From: Nostoc sp. CHAB 5824
GTDB lineage: Bacteria > Cyanobacteriota > Cyanobacteriia > Cyanobacteriales > Nostocaceae
Reading direction: 5' to 3'
Length of the DNA: 64,000 nt
NCBI RefSeq assembly: GCF_020829665.1
Contig: NZ_JAIVFT010000017.1
Coordinates: 1 to 64,000, forward strand
Position numbers and translations under genes: made by a program
The notes under the pieces: generated by a model
The model's database searches: none
Told to the model about the DNA's origin: nothing
Seen by the model: only the letters and a program-made list of their open reading frames with translations
Shown: piece by piece, positions 44,550 through 52,839 of the stretch
Layout of the letters: each line of letters begins with the position of its first letter
Numbering within the stretch: the first letter of the stretch is position 1

Positions 44550-45506
44550 CTACTTCACACCTTTAACACCACTAATTTTTAAAACATCACTCATGGTTGC
44601 ACAATAATTTGGCAAGCCGAAACTATCGGGATTGATGAATTTTTCGTATGTAAAATGCCGATAGTTCATGCAAAACCGATCCCAAGCTGCCATCCGAATG
44701 CGGAACAGAACAATAATCAAATTAGCCAATGCTATAGATATGGGAATGCGAAAGTAAATCTTTTTGCCCAGATAAGCACAAACTTGTTTCACTGCTTGAT
44801 TAGCAGTTAATGGTGATTGACCTAAAACAAGCCGACGTGGTTGATTATCTTTAGCAGGATGATCGATCAAATATCGCACGACAGTAGCAATGTCTCGTCC
44901 GTGGATAAAGTGAAAACTGCCATCTGCTTCCAAAAAGCGAATCAAATTAATATATTTTGTAATTTCTGGAATGCCAGAGGTGGCATGAGAATAGGGTTTA
45001 TTGGCATCACCACCCAATACTAAAGTAGGAAATACTGTGGTAATTTTGGGTGCGATCGCTAATTTTGATATCTTATGTAAGCAGTCATATTTGGAACGGA
45101 TGTAATCTGTCCCAATTTCCCCTGCTTCTTTTAATGGTTGATTGTACCGATCTAAAACGCTAGCTGTCGAAAAATAAATTACCTGCTGACAACGTTCTGG
45201 ATCTAACAGTTCGAGCAACTCTATAGTTTTGACGACATTAATATTAAATGTCTCATCACCACCCCAAGCTGTGGCAGTGAGTACCGCTGTATCAATTGTG
45301 GATAGCAAATCGGCAAACTGATGAATGTTTTGCATATCACCTTGCAAAACGTTGATACCTAAACGTGCGTTGGTATCAACTTGCAATTTGCTTGGATTTC
45401 TAACTAGCAGATACAGTTCGTAATCAGTTTCCTTAATTAATGCTTCTATTAAATAATGACCTATACAACCACTTGCACCAGTTACTAAAATTCGTTTCTG
45501 GCTCAT
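44550..45506 (-). CDS. NAD(P)-dependent epimerase/dehydratase-like protein
   Basis: The 318-residue extended short-chain dehydrogenase has the nucleotide motif GASGCIG (residues 10-16), Ser in FSTASVLD and the catalytic YxxxK in DYIRSKYDC. The C-terminal part is the substrate domain with FIHGRDIATVVRYLID. Relatives act on nucleotide sugars, flavonoid-like ketones or other small molecules; the substrate cannot be read from the sequence. It lies between the radical SAM gene (244 bases) and hemE (a repeat-filled gap), all on the minus strand, but spacing does not favour an operon. Confidence 0.82.
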   Translation of the reverse strand: MSQKRILVTGASGCIGHYLIEALIKETDYELYLLVRNPSKLQVDTNARLGINVLQGDMQNIHQFADLLSTIDTAVLTATAWGGDETFNINVVKTIELLELLDPERCQQVIYFSTASVLDRYNQPLKEAGEIGTDYIRSKYDCLHKISKLAIAPKITTVFPTLVLGGDANKPYSHATSGIPEITKYINLIRFLEADGSFHFIHGRDIATVVRYLIDHPAKDNQPRRLVLGQSPLTANQAVKQVCAYLGKKIYFRIPISIALANLIIVLFRIRMAAWDRFCMNYRHFTYEKFINPDSFGLPNYCATMSDVLKISGVKGVK

Positions 45507-45516
45507 AGAGAATTTA

Positions 45517-45694
45517 TCAAAAGTAAAGAGTTAAAAGTAAAGAGTTAAAAATGAAGTTAAAAGTTCCGAATCAGGAGTTAAAAATAAAGTTAAGAGTTAA
45601 AACTGAGGAGTTAAAAGTAACTCTGCACCTCATAACTGATAACTTAATAACTCCTAACTCTTAACTCATAACTCATAATTTCTAACTCTTAACT
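45517..45694. repeat. Heptamer-type repeat array (GAGTTAA / TTAACTC)
   Basis: The left half contains GAGTTAAAA-type units (45530-45620). The right half contains the complementary TAACTCT/AACTCAT units (45640-45694), so the array can fold on itself. The last codons and the stop of hemE (45682-45694) lie inside the right half, so the hemE C terminus is partly encoded by the repeat. Confidence 0.75.
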
Positions 45695-46743
45695 CCTACA
45701 AGATTCAGTTCTTTTGCTGTTTCAAAGAAGAAAGCGACATTTTCTTCGGGAGTTTCTGGTAAGACACCGTGACCAAGATTGAGAATGTGACCCCAATTAC
45801 CAGCTTTGCGAACGGTATCGAGAATGCGATCGCGGATAAACTGTTTAGAGCCAAATAGCACGCCTGGGTCAAGATTTCCTTGAACTTTGACTTGTTTGCC
45901 TAATCTGGCTCGTGCGTCTGCCATATCCACTGCCCAGTCTACACTGACAATATCAGCGCCAGATTGTGCCATTCTTTCCAACACACCCGCACTACCGCTA
46001 ACTAGCAGAATTAAAGGTGTATCGGGATGGGTTTGCTTGACTTGCTGGAAAACTCGCTGCTGATAAGGGAGAGCAAAGGTGTCATAATCTTGAGGACTCA
46101 ATTGACCCGCCCAAGAATCGAACATTTGCACAACTTGAGCGCCGGAGTCAATTTGGTAGCGGGCATAGATCGCGATCGCATCTGCGAATTTGGCTAACAA
46201 TTGATGCAATATCGTTGGATCTGAAAATGCCATATTTTTGATGATGGAGTAGGTTTTAGAACCTTTTCCTTCAACTGCATAAGCTGCTAACGTCCACGGC
46301 GCACCCACGAAGCCTAACACCGTTGACTTATCGCCTACTTCAGAGCGCAACGCCTGCAAAATTGTTTTGATAAATGGTAGAGCTGCTTCTGGTTCTAAGG
46401 GATGCAGACGATCAATTTGTTCTTGAGTGCGGAGGGGTGAGTGAATGATTGGCCCTTTACCTTCGGCAATATCCATGTCAATCCCCAAACCAGGTAATGG
46501 GGTGACAATATCAGAAAATAAAATTACACCGTCTGGCTGGAAGGCTCTCCACGGTTGCAAGGAAACTTCAATTGCTACTTCTGGAATTTCCGAGCGATCG
46601 CGAAACGAAGGATACTTTTCTCTTAAGTCTCGATATGCTTTCATATATCGTCCTGCTTGTCGCATCATCCATACAGGGGGACGATCTACTACTTCACCAC
46701 GAGCAGCCCGTAAGAGATGAGGAGTCGTTGAAGAAACACCCAT
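45682..46743 (-). CDS. hemE: Uroporphyrinogen decarboxylase
   Basis: The 353-residue protein has both family signatures: PPVWMMRQAGRY near the N terminus (with the Arg that binds substrate carboxylates) and GFVGAPWTLAAYAVEG in the middle. It also has ILFSDIVTPLPGLG with the catalytic Asp and ILNLGHGVLPETPEENV at the end. It decarboxylates uroporphyrinogen III to coproporphyrinogen III, on the path to haem, chlorophyll and bilins, in the cytosol. The C-terminal residues GVKS are encoded inside a heptamer repeat array, a sign that the repeat reached the end of the gene. Confidence 0.97.
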   Translation of the reverse strand: MGVSSTTPHLLRAARGEVVDRPPVWMMRQAGRYMKAYRDLREKYPSFRDRSEIPEVAIEVSLQPWRAFQPDGVILFSDIVTPLPGLGIDMDIAEGKGPIIHSPLRTQEQIDRLHPLEPEAALPFIKTILQALRSEVGDKSTVLGFVGAPWTLAAYAVEGKGSKTYSIIKNMAFSDPTILHQLLAKFADAIAIYARYQIDSGAQVVQMFDSWAGQLSPQDYDTFALPYQQRVFQQVKQTHPDTPLILLVSGSAGVLERMAQSGADIVSVDWAVDMADARARLGKQVKVQGNLDPGVLFGSKQFIRDRILDTVRKAGNWGHILNLGHGVLPETPEENVAFFFETAKELNLVGVKS

Positions 46744-46965
46744 TTATTACTTCATCCTAAGTCACAATTTTTATGCCACTGTTTAGCTTATCATTCTGGG
46801 ATTACGCTTTTTCAGCAGCTTTACCTTAAAAGCGCTACTGCTTTACACCAAAGGGCAATCGGGAGTCGGGAATCGGATAAAACAAGAATTAACAATGAAA
46901 GTGGAATATAAAAGAATTTCGTTACTCTTTTGTGTTTTCTCCACTCCCTACTCCCCTAACTTGAT

Positions 46966-47712
46966 ATGCAAACTGACTCTAACAGTCCCGATCATGTTGC
47001 ATCTGCTAATAATGAGCCTAACCCAGGAAAGTTTTTGATTCCGCGATCGCAGCGACAGAGGTTTTTTATTCAGTTTACCTTAATGACCCTGATCGGATGG
47101 GTTGTGGGTGGCGTTGCCAGTATCGCCTTGGAGAAAATTATTGTCCAAAGCTCACCTAACGTTGGTATCCAACCACAAATATGGAGCATTTTGGTCAGAA
47201 GTCTCAGTAACATTGTATTTGCTGTGATTTTCGCTGCCGACCAAGCTCTTGTCCTTTACCGATATTTATCAGGTTGGCAATGGCTATTTGCTACTAGTGT
47301 CGGTTGGCTGATTGCCAACGGCGTTTCTACAGCTTGGATTAACTACATTTCAGCCATAGCCTTATCGTTAAATGAAACTTTATCTCCTGAACAAACTTTT
47401 ATTTTTGGATTTCTGTCTGCGATCGCATATATAATTTCTGGAATTTGGCTGGGTATTTGCCAATGGCTAGTATTAAGGCGATATACAGCTGGCATTTGGT
47501 GGTGGAATTTTCTGCCTTCAATCTCTTTTTTATTGATCACTATTTTGGTTTGGTTGCTTTTTCTGGTGCAAAATTTGATTCCAGCGGCAAACCGTACTCC
47601 CATATTGTATTGGAGTGGACAAGGATTTACAGCAATTATTCTAGGAGTTATACCAGCAATCGGCTTGTGTACCTTGAAAAGAGATTTACATCGCAAAACT
47701 GGGATTAAGTAG
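46966..47712 (+). CDS. Polytopic membrane protein of unknown function
   Basis: The 248-residue protein has a hydrophilic N terminus (about 30 residues) and then about six hydrophobic helices (FTLMTLIGWVVGGVASIAL, SLSNIVFAVIFAADQALVLY, WLFATSVGWLIANGVSTAWI, GFLSAIAYIISGIWLGICQWLVL, FLLITILVWLLFLV, FTAIILGVIPAIGLCTL). Repeated GW(L/V)(V/I)-type and GxxxGICQWLVL motifs recall cyanobacterial membrane proteins with a duplicated unit. No catalytic motif was seen. It is divergent from hemE with a 222-base gap, and converges on the sugar-binding lipoprotein gene. Confidence 0.7.
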   Translation: MQTDSNSPDHVASANNEPNPGKFLIPRSQRQRFFIQFTLMTLIGWVVGGVASIALEKIIVQSSPNVGIQPQIWSILVRSLSNIVFAVIFAADQALVLYRYLSGWQWLFATSVGWLIANGVSTAWINYISAIALSLNETLSPEQTFIFGFLSAIAYIISGIWLGICQWLVLRRYTAGIWWWNFLPSISFLLITILVWLLFLVQNLIPAANRTPILYWSGQGFTAIILGVIPAIGLCTLKRDLHRKTGIK

Positions 47713-47779
47713 GAAAAACGCCAGATTTTTTAAAGGAGGTTGCAAAAATTTCGTTTGGGACATCCTACAAAATCCATAT

Positions 47780-49096
47780 TTATTGGCTATCCCAAATAAG
47801 TTCTAAACGTTCTTGTGCTGTCTTGAGAGCTTTTTCGGGAGACTCACCCAACAACGTAGCCTCAATAGCTCGACCAAGACTATCAGAAAGACGACTATAT
47901 CCAGCAATAATCGGTCTAGCACCAGCCAGAGGAATTTGTTCCATAAACACTTTTAACAAGGGTTTTTGGTAGATGTATTGCTGATAAGCTTCACTTTGAG
48001 TAGCTTTAAGGTTAACTGGTAAAAAACCGGTGCCGATACTCCATTCTTTTTGGAAATCTTCACTCAAAACATACTCTAAAAATTTGAGTGCAGCTTGCTC
48101 TCTTGCTGGTGTGGTCTTCATCAAATACATATTTCCAGTGGCTGTCACTGTCGCAGGTTTCACTTTTGTAGGTATAGGAAATACGTTAAAGTCAACATTA
48201 GACTTCATTATATAAGTCCAAGGCCCTGTAAGCTGCATAGCAACGCGACCTGCAATAAAAGCGTCTTCTTCATAACCTCGCTCTGGAGAAGAAAGTGTTG
48301 CTGAACCATCTTTTAATAGGTCTTGCCAAAATTGTAAGGCTGCGATCGCTCCTATATTTGTCAAATTCGGATAGTTATTGGTGACAATTTCTCCGCCAGC
48401 GCTCAATAAAAAGGGGAACCAAGTAAATACAGTCCATTCTTCTTTTCCTAAAGGCAGTAACATTCCATACTGTTCAGGCCGATTGTCGCCATTGCGGTCT
48501 ATGGTCAATTTTTTGGCAACTTCCCTCAACTCTTCCCAAGTCTTAGGAATTTGCGTAATTCCCGCGGCTTGGAAAAGTTTAGGTCGGTAAAAAATGCCTA
48601 CATTACTTGTGTAAAGTGGGATTGACCAAAGATGACCGTCTAATTTTAATTCTTCCCATAGGTTGGGGCTAATTTCCGACTTCAAGGGCAATTTGTCCAG
48701 CCATTCTTCTAAAGGTCGAATTGCTCCTAGTTCCATAAACTGGCCTGTCAATTGAGGATCGAATGACAGAATATCTGGAGGTGCATTACCCACAACTGCT
48801 GTTAATATTTTTGGCAATTGGGGTTGGCCTATGAAGATAGATTCCACCTTAATATCAGTATGAGTCTGATTAAACTTATCTACTAGTTTGTTAAATACAT
48901 CCCGATTACTAGGGGGATTGATTGATTGCCATAGACTCAGATGAATTACTCCGTCATTCTTCTGGACTGTCCCCTGACAACCATATAATAATAAAAATAT
49001 ACTCAGAAGAATTCCTATCAGTGAAAACCGCCAAGCAAAATTGGTCAACTGGCGGGAAAAATTATGAATTTGGGATTGAAAAAGGGTAACTTTCAT
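47780..49096 (-). CDS. Sugar-type ABC transporter substrate-binding lipoprotein
   Basis: The 438-residue protein has a lipobox-like LLLYGC with Cys40 behind a hydrophobic helix; the 20-residue hydrophilic lead before the helix is longer than usual. It is a solute-binding protein of family 1 (maltose/glycerol-3-phosphate type): FNQTHTDIKVESIFIGQPQLPKIL, PPDILSFDP, LWSIPLYTSNVGIFYRPKLF, EDAFIAGRVAMQLTGPWTY and GARPIIAGYSRLSDSLGRAIEA. It captures oligosaccharides or polyols in the periplasm. No permease or ATPase gene is adjacent, so it must work with a transporter encoded elsewhere. A short repeat-rich region follows its start. Confidence 0.88.
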   Translation of the reverse strand: MKVTLFQSQIHNFSRQLTNFAWRFSLIGILLSIFLLLYGCQGTVQKNDGVIHLSLWQSINPPSNRDVFNKLVDKFNQTHTDIKVESIFIGQPQLPKILTAVVGNAPPDILSFDPQLTGQFMELGAIRPLEEWLDKLPLKSEISPNLWEELKLDGHLWSIPLYTSNVGIFYRPKLFQAAGITQIPKTWEELREVAKKLTIDRNGDNRPEQYGMLLPLGKEEWTVFTWFPFLLSAGGEIVTNNYPNLTNIGAIAALQFWQDLLKDGSATLSSPERGYEEDAFIAGRVAMQLTGPWTYIMKSNVDFNVFPIPTKVKPATVTATGNMYLMKTTPAREQAALKFLEYVLSEDFQKEWSIGTGFLPVNLKATQSEAYQQYIYQKPLLKVFMEQIPLAGARPIIAGYSRLSDSLGRAIEATLLGESPEKALKTAQERLELIWDSQ

Positions 49097-49199
49097 GCCA
49101 ATTTATAGATTTGTTATTCATCTATCACTTCACCCTTCTTAAACCACACCGCCGTGTGATCAATTCGATGAAGCTTAAATTGCTCCACTCTCAAATAGA

Positions 49200-49440
49200 A
49201 CTTACGCAAAAGTAAACGCTGTAGGGGCAATTCATGTAGACGCAAAGCGGTGAAGCAGCGCGGTCTTCTCCCTTCGCGTAGCGTCTCGTAGAGAAGGGGA
49301 GACGCCAAGGGCGATAGCGCAGCGTTAGCGAGGTACGAGCGTCTGGGGGTTTCCCCCATGAGCGACTGCTGTTAGCGAAGCGTTAGCGACGTAGGAGCGT
49401 CACCCGGAGGGCTTCCCGCAGGGTATTGCCCCTACGTGAC
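49200..49440. repeat. Cluster of small dispersed repeats
   Basis: About 240 bases between two divergently oriented genes are filled with G/C-rich short repeats, including CGTAGCGTCTCGTAGAGAAG, GCGTTAGCGA (twice), GAGCGTCTGGG, GACGTAGGAGCGTC and CTTCCCGCAGGG. These are mosaic fragments of the small dispersed repeats of heterocystous cyanobacteria. A 49114-49359 minus frame across them is not a credible gene. The remaining parts (49097-49199, 49441-49610) hold promoters only. Confidence 0.75.
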
Positions 49441-49610
49441 TTTAGAATCACTTTTTAGAGGTTTTTTATCCTTACCTAATTACAACCCGGTGCTACCATA
49501 AGCAAAGTTGAATTTAATTTCATATATTTTGAGTGGAGTCACAGCGAAACCTAATAAGTACGTTATTTAAGTGAAAAAATGATCTTTATGAAAATACATT
49601 AACGACGAAA

Positions 49611-50675
49611 ATGTATCATAAATTATTATTTATGTCCACTCCAATTGGTTCACTAGGTTCGGGATTGGGTGGTGGAGTAGAGTTGACCATCTCTAACATT
49701 GCCAAAGAGATGCTGCGGCGAGGACATGAAGTAAATATTGTCGCACCTCAGGGGTCTATTAGCAGTTCATTACCTATTAAAGAAATCCCTGGAGAACTCC
49801 AGATACCAGCCCAAAATCAGAGTCGTAGCGATCCGATTTTCCTACATAAAAATTCTGTTCTGGCGAATATGTGGGATTATGCTCGCCAAGTGCAAGCAGA
49901 TTACGATCTAATTGTAAATTTTGCTTATGATTGGCTGCCACTGTATTTAACACCATTTTTTAACTGTGCGATCGCCCATCTAATCAGTATGGGTTCTTTG
50001 ACAAATGCAATGGATCAAATTATTGAACAAGTAGCAATCAAATTTCCGGGTACTATTGGTGTTCACAGTAAAACACAGGCAGAAACTTTTACATTTGCAG
50101 AACGATGTATTTGTCTGCTAAATGGTTTGGATTTATCTATTTATCGATTTTGTGCCGAACCAACTCAGAGCTTGGCATGGGTAGGTAGAATAGCTCCTGA
50201 AAAAGGACTAGAAGATGCAGTAGCAGCAGCAAAAATAATGGGAATTCCACTAAAAATATTTGGGTTCAAACAGGATGTATCTTACTGGGAGAAGATTTGT
50301 CAACAATACCCTAATGCTCCCATAGAATATGTAGGATTTTTACCAACGATTGAGCTACAAAAGGAGTTAGGTCAATGTCAAGCACTTTTAGTAACTCCTC
50401 GTTGGATAGAAGCATTTGGAAATGTAGCAATAGAGGCGCTTGCTTGTGGAGTACCTTTAATTGCTTACCGTCGGGGTGGTTTAACAGAAATTATCGAGGA
50501 AGGCAAAACTGGTTTTTTGGTCGAACCTGATAGTGTCCAAGGTTTAGTAGAAGGTATTAAGCGTCTGGATGAACTTGACCGCCAAGCTTGTCGCCAGAAA
50601 GCAGAAACTCTATACTCTTTAGAAGCTATGGGCGATCGCGTAGAAGAATGGTTTCAAAAAATCCTGCAAAAATGA
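49611..50675 (+). CDS. GT4 glycosyltransferase, tetrahydrobiopterin-glucosyltransferase-like
   Basis: The 354-residue GT-B enzyme starts LLFMSTPIGSLGSGLGGGVELT, then EMLRRGHEVNIVAPQGS. This closely matches my memory of Synechococcus PCC 7942 BGluT, the UDP-glucose:tetrahydrobiopterin glucosyltransferase. The donor domain has LAWVGRIAPEKGLEDAVAAA and TPRWIEAFGNVAIEALACGVPLIAYRRGGLTEII with the conserved E-x7-E motif. If correct, it makes biopterin glucoside (UV- and light-related pterin). The window also holds phhB and a tandem PTPS, which fits a pterin interest, although the genes are far apart. Another small-molecule or polysaccharide acceptor is possible. Confidence 0.75.
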   Translation: MYHKLLFMSTPIGSLGSGLGGGVELTISNIAKEMLRRGHEVNIVAPQGSISSSLPIKEIPGELQIPAQNQSRSDPIFLHKNSVLANMWDYARQVQADYDLIVNFAYDWLPLYLTPFFNCAIAHLISMGSLTNAMDQIIEQVAIKFPGTIGVHSKTQAETFTFAERCICLLNGLDLSIYRFCAEPTQSLAWVGRIAPEKGLEDAVAAAKIMGIPLKIFGFKQDVSYWEKICQQYPNAPIEYVGFLPTIELQKELGQCQALLVTPRWIEAFGNVAIEALACGVPLIAYRRGGLTEIIEEGKTGFLVEPDSVQGLVEGIKRLDELDRQACRQKAETLYSLEAMGDRVEEWFQKILQK

Positions 50676-50873
50676 ATAATAATGTCCTTTAACTTGAATA
50701 TTATTTGATTTTGAGTTTTTAATAGAAAAGGCATGAATGAGGGTGATTAAACAGTTGAGTCCGAATGGAAATAACTTTTATTTGGATCAAGATTATTTAG
50801 TTGTAATGCAGAAGCAAAGAACTTTTGAAGACTAATCTGGATAATAATCTAAAGTTACAATATTTGCGTGAAA

Positions 50874-51791
50874 CTATGGTGCGTAGCTTGCCGCCGTAAG
50901 CATCGCTAATATTCCCGCATCTCCATCTAAAATTACCTCTATACCCACTGGTAAGGCTGCATTGGGACTATCATGACCAAAAGGCAAATCAGAAACAATC
51001 GGAATGCCCAAATCACCCAAGCGATCGCGCAATACTTCTTCTACACTAAAGCTAGATATAGTTGGCGGCGCTTCACAGCGAGTAAAACTGCCCAAGGCAA
51101 TACCGCAGACTTTAGATAAAGCACCACTCAAACGCCACTGTGTCAACATTCTATCGATGCGATAGGGTGCTTCTGTAACATCTTCCAACGCCAGAATGAC
51201 CCCATCCAAATGCGGCAGGATTGGTGTACCTAAAAGGTGAGTAGCCACCGTGAGATTACCTGGTAACAAAGTGCCACTAACCATACCACCACCCCAACCG
51301 CAACCTTTCAGAGGGGCAAGGGGGCGACCTTCCACCCAATCGAATAATCGCTCAATTGACCAATCTGGCTCATCTGCCAAGGTCGTCAGCACAGGAGCAT
51401 GAACGCCAGAAATTCCTGCTGTATAAAGGTTCCACAATAAAGCTGTGATATCAGAAAAGCCAATCAACCACTTGGGAAGTGCTGAGTTCTGTTGCCAATT
51501 CCAATCTTCTAAGATGCGGGTGCTACCAAAACCGCCTCTAGTACAGAGAATACCGCGACAATCAGGATCTTGCCATGCTACTGCTAATTGCTGACGGCGG
51601 TTTTCGTCTTTTCCAGCAAGATAACCCCATTTGTCATCTATCTGGGGACTGACTTCTACTCGATAATCACGCGATCGCCAAATTTCTACACTCCGTTCAA
51701 ATGCCTCAAATTCTCGCAAAGCACCACTAGGGGCAATTACTCGTAGTAAGTCACCAGGTTTGAGAGGCGGTGGTAAGATTTTGGAAGGCAT
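50874..51791 (-). CDS. ldcA: LD-carboxypeptidase (peptidase S66)
   Basis: The 305-residue protein has the S66 catalytic residues: Ser113 in LIGFSDITALLW (nucleophile elbow GxS), Glu in VILALEDVTEAPYRIDRML and His in LPFGHDSPNAALP. The early segment RVIAPSG is also typical. It cleaves the terminal D-alanine from tetrapeptides of murein during peptidoglycan recycling. There is no signal peptide, consistent with the cytosolic recycling enzymes. HicB and pgsA are upstream on the same strand (112- and 48-base gaps), so a loose operon is possible. Confidence 0.92.
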   Translation of the reverse strand: MPSKILPPPLKPGDLLRVIAPSGALREFEAFERSVEIWRSRDYRVEVSPQIDDKWGYLAGKDENRRQQLAVAWQDPDCRGILCTRGGFGSTRILEDWNWQQNSALPKWLIGFSDITALLWNLYTAGISGVHAPVLTTLADEPDWSIERLFDWVEGRPLAPLKGCGWGGGMVSGTLLPGNLTVATHLLGTPILPHLDGVILALEDVTEAPYRIDRMLTQWRLSGALSKVCGIALGSFTRCEAPPTISSFSVEEVLRDRLGDLGIPIVSDLPFGHDSPNAALPVGIEVILDGDAGILAMLTAASYAP

Positions 51792-51903
51792 GAAAAAAGT
51801 TAGGATTTAAGAGTTAAGAATAAAGACTATAGCTCATAACTCTTATAAAATTTTGTTGAATCATTTTTGAAATTACCGAGTGTTCCTATAATTAGGGTGA
51901 GAA

Positions 51904-52128
51904 TTACACAAACCTAAAGGAAACGTTTGCAGTCAAAGGCTCTGGTAGTGGTTTTCCTTGTGCTTGGTAATCTTCAATCAAAAGTTCCAGCACTTCCTCA
52001 CCATTATTGAGAGCATCTGCGTAGGTATTTCCATGAGTGTGTGCATACGGGCCAAACTCAGGTAGGCTGACAATGTACTTTTTATCTTCTATCGACCACT
52101 GAATTACAATACTATATTGTGGTTTCAT
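51904..52128 (-). CDS. HicB-family antitoxin-like protein, without HicA
   Basis: The 74-residue protein YSIVIQWSIEDKKYIVSLPEFGPYAHTHGNTYADALNNGEEVLELLI is a partial RNase H-like HicB fold. This pattern (IxWSxED..YxVxxPE.....THGxTxxEA) is very common in cyanobacteria. Classical HicB has an added DNA-binding domain and sits behind a HicA toxin with a double-stranded RNA-binding fold. Neither is present here, and no HicA-like frame lies within 300 bases. It may be a solitary member with a regulatory or no longer toxin-linked role. Confidence 0.8.
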   Translation of the reverse strand: MKPQYSIVIQWSIEDKKYIVSLPEFGPYAHTHGNTYADALNNGEEVLELLIEDYQAQGKPLPEPLTANVSFRFV

Positions 52129-52176
52129 TCCTGTTTTCCTTTGTCTTCTCCCTCCAGGACGATACAGTAGATATTT

Positions 52177-52695
52177 TCAATCAGCAGTGCTAGGTTTTTG
52201 GGGCAAAAGGTAAATACCTCCAGAAATTAATGTTAAGCCTACAGAAATCCAAAAGGCAATCAGAGAGGGAATTTGCCACACTTCAGCAAGAGGCGCAATT
52301 AAAAGTGCGATCGCGACTATTTGACTAACAGTTTTGAGTTTACCCCAAATATTTGCCCCCGTAATCGTTGTTTGATTCACTCGCCAACCAGCGATCGCTA
52401 ATTCCCGCGCTAAAATCAAAAACACTCCCCAAGCTGGCACTTTTCCTAGTTCAATAAAAACCAGCAACGGCGCAAGTACCAGAAGTTTATCCACTAAGGG
52501 ATCAAGAAATTTACCCAATTCACTAATTTGGTTAAGTTTCCGCGCCAAATAGCCGTCTAACCAATCAGTTAATGCAGCAATGAGAAAAATTGCCAAACAT
52601 ATCCACTGAGCTTGAGGTGTGGGATTATATAAACCGTAAAGCAGAAATGGTATCCCCAATAGGCGAGAGAAGGTAATCCAGTTGGGTATGGTCAT
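52177..52695 (-). CDS. pgsA: CDP-diacylglycerol-glycerol-3-phosphate 3-phosphatidyltransferase
   Basis: The protein has 172 residues from the ATG at 52695. An upstream Met adds six residues not typical of the family. The CDP-alcohol phosphatidyltransferase motif is complete: D-x2-D-G-x2-A-R-x8-G-x3-D-x3-D in TDWLDGYLARKLNQISELGKFLDPLVDKL. There are five or six transmembrane helices. It makes phosphatidylglycerol phosphate, precursor of PG, which is essential in thylakoids for photosystem assembly. aspA is divergent across a 144-base gap. Confidence 0.95.
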   Translation of the reverse strand: MTIPNWITFSRLLGIPFLLYGLYNPTPQAQWICLAIFLIAALTDWLDGYLARKLNQISELGKFLDPLVDKLLVLAPLLVFIELGKVPAWGVFLILARELAIAGWRVNQTTITGANIWGKLKTVSQIVAIALLIAPLAEVWQIPSLIAFWISVGLTLISGGIYLLPQKPSTAD

Positions 52696-52839
52696 AGGGA
52701 ATTTAAAAATCAAACTTCAAAATTAACAAGTGTAAAGCAACAAGCAGCCAAGTAAATATGCAAAATCTATGCAGATTAGTGTATCTGAGCGTGGCTGCAT
52801 GGGAAAATCTGTTTTCTGTAGCTCTCCTAAAACAATACT

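Noticed and set aside
45517..45694. Possible CRISPR array (regular short units)
   Set aside because: Units are 7-9 bases without spacers of constant length; it is a heptamer array with complementary halves.
49114..49359. 81-codon minus-strand frame
   Set aside because: It is made almost entirely from small dispersed repeats (Arg/Leu/Pro-rich low-complexity product).
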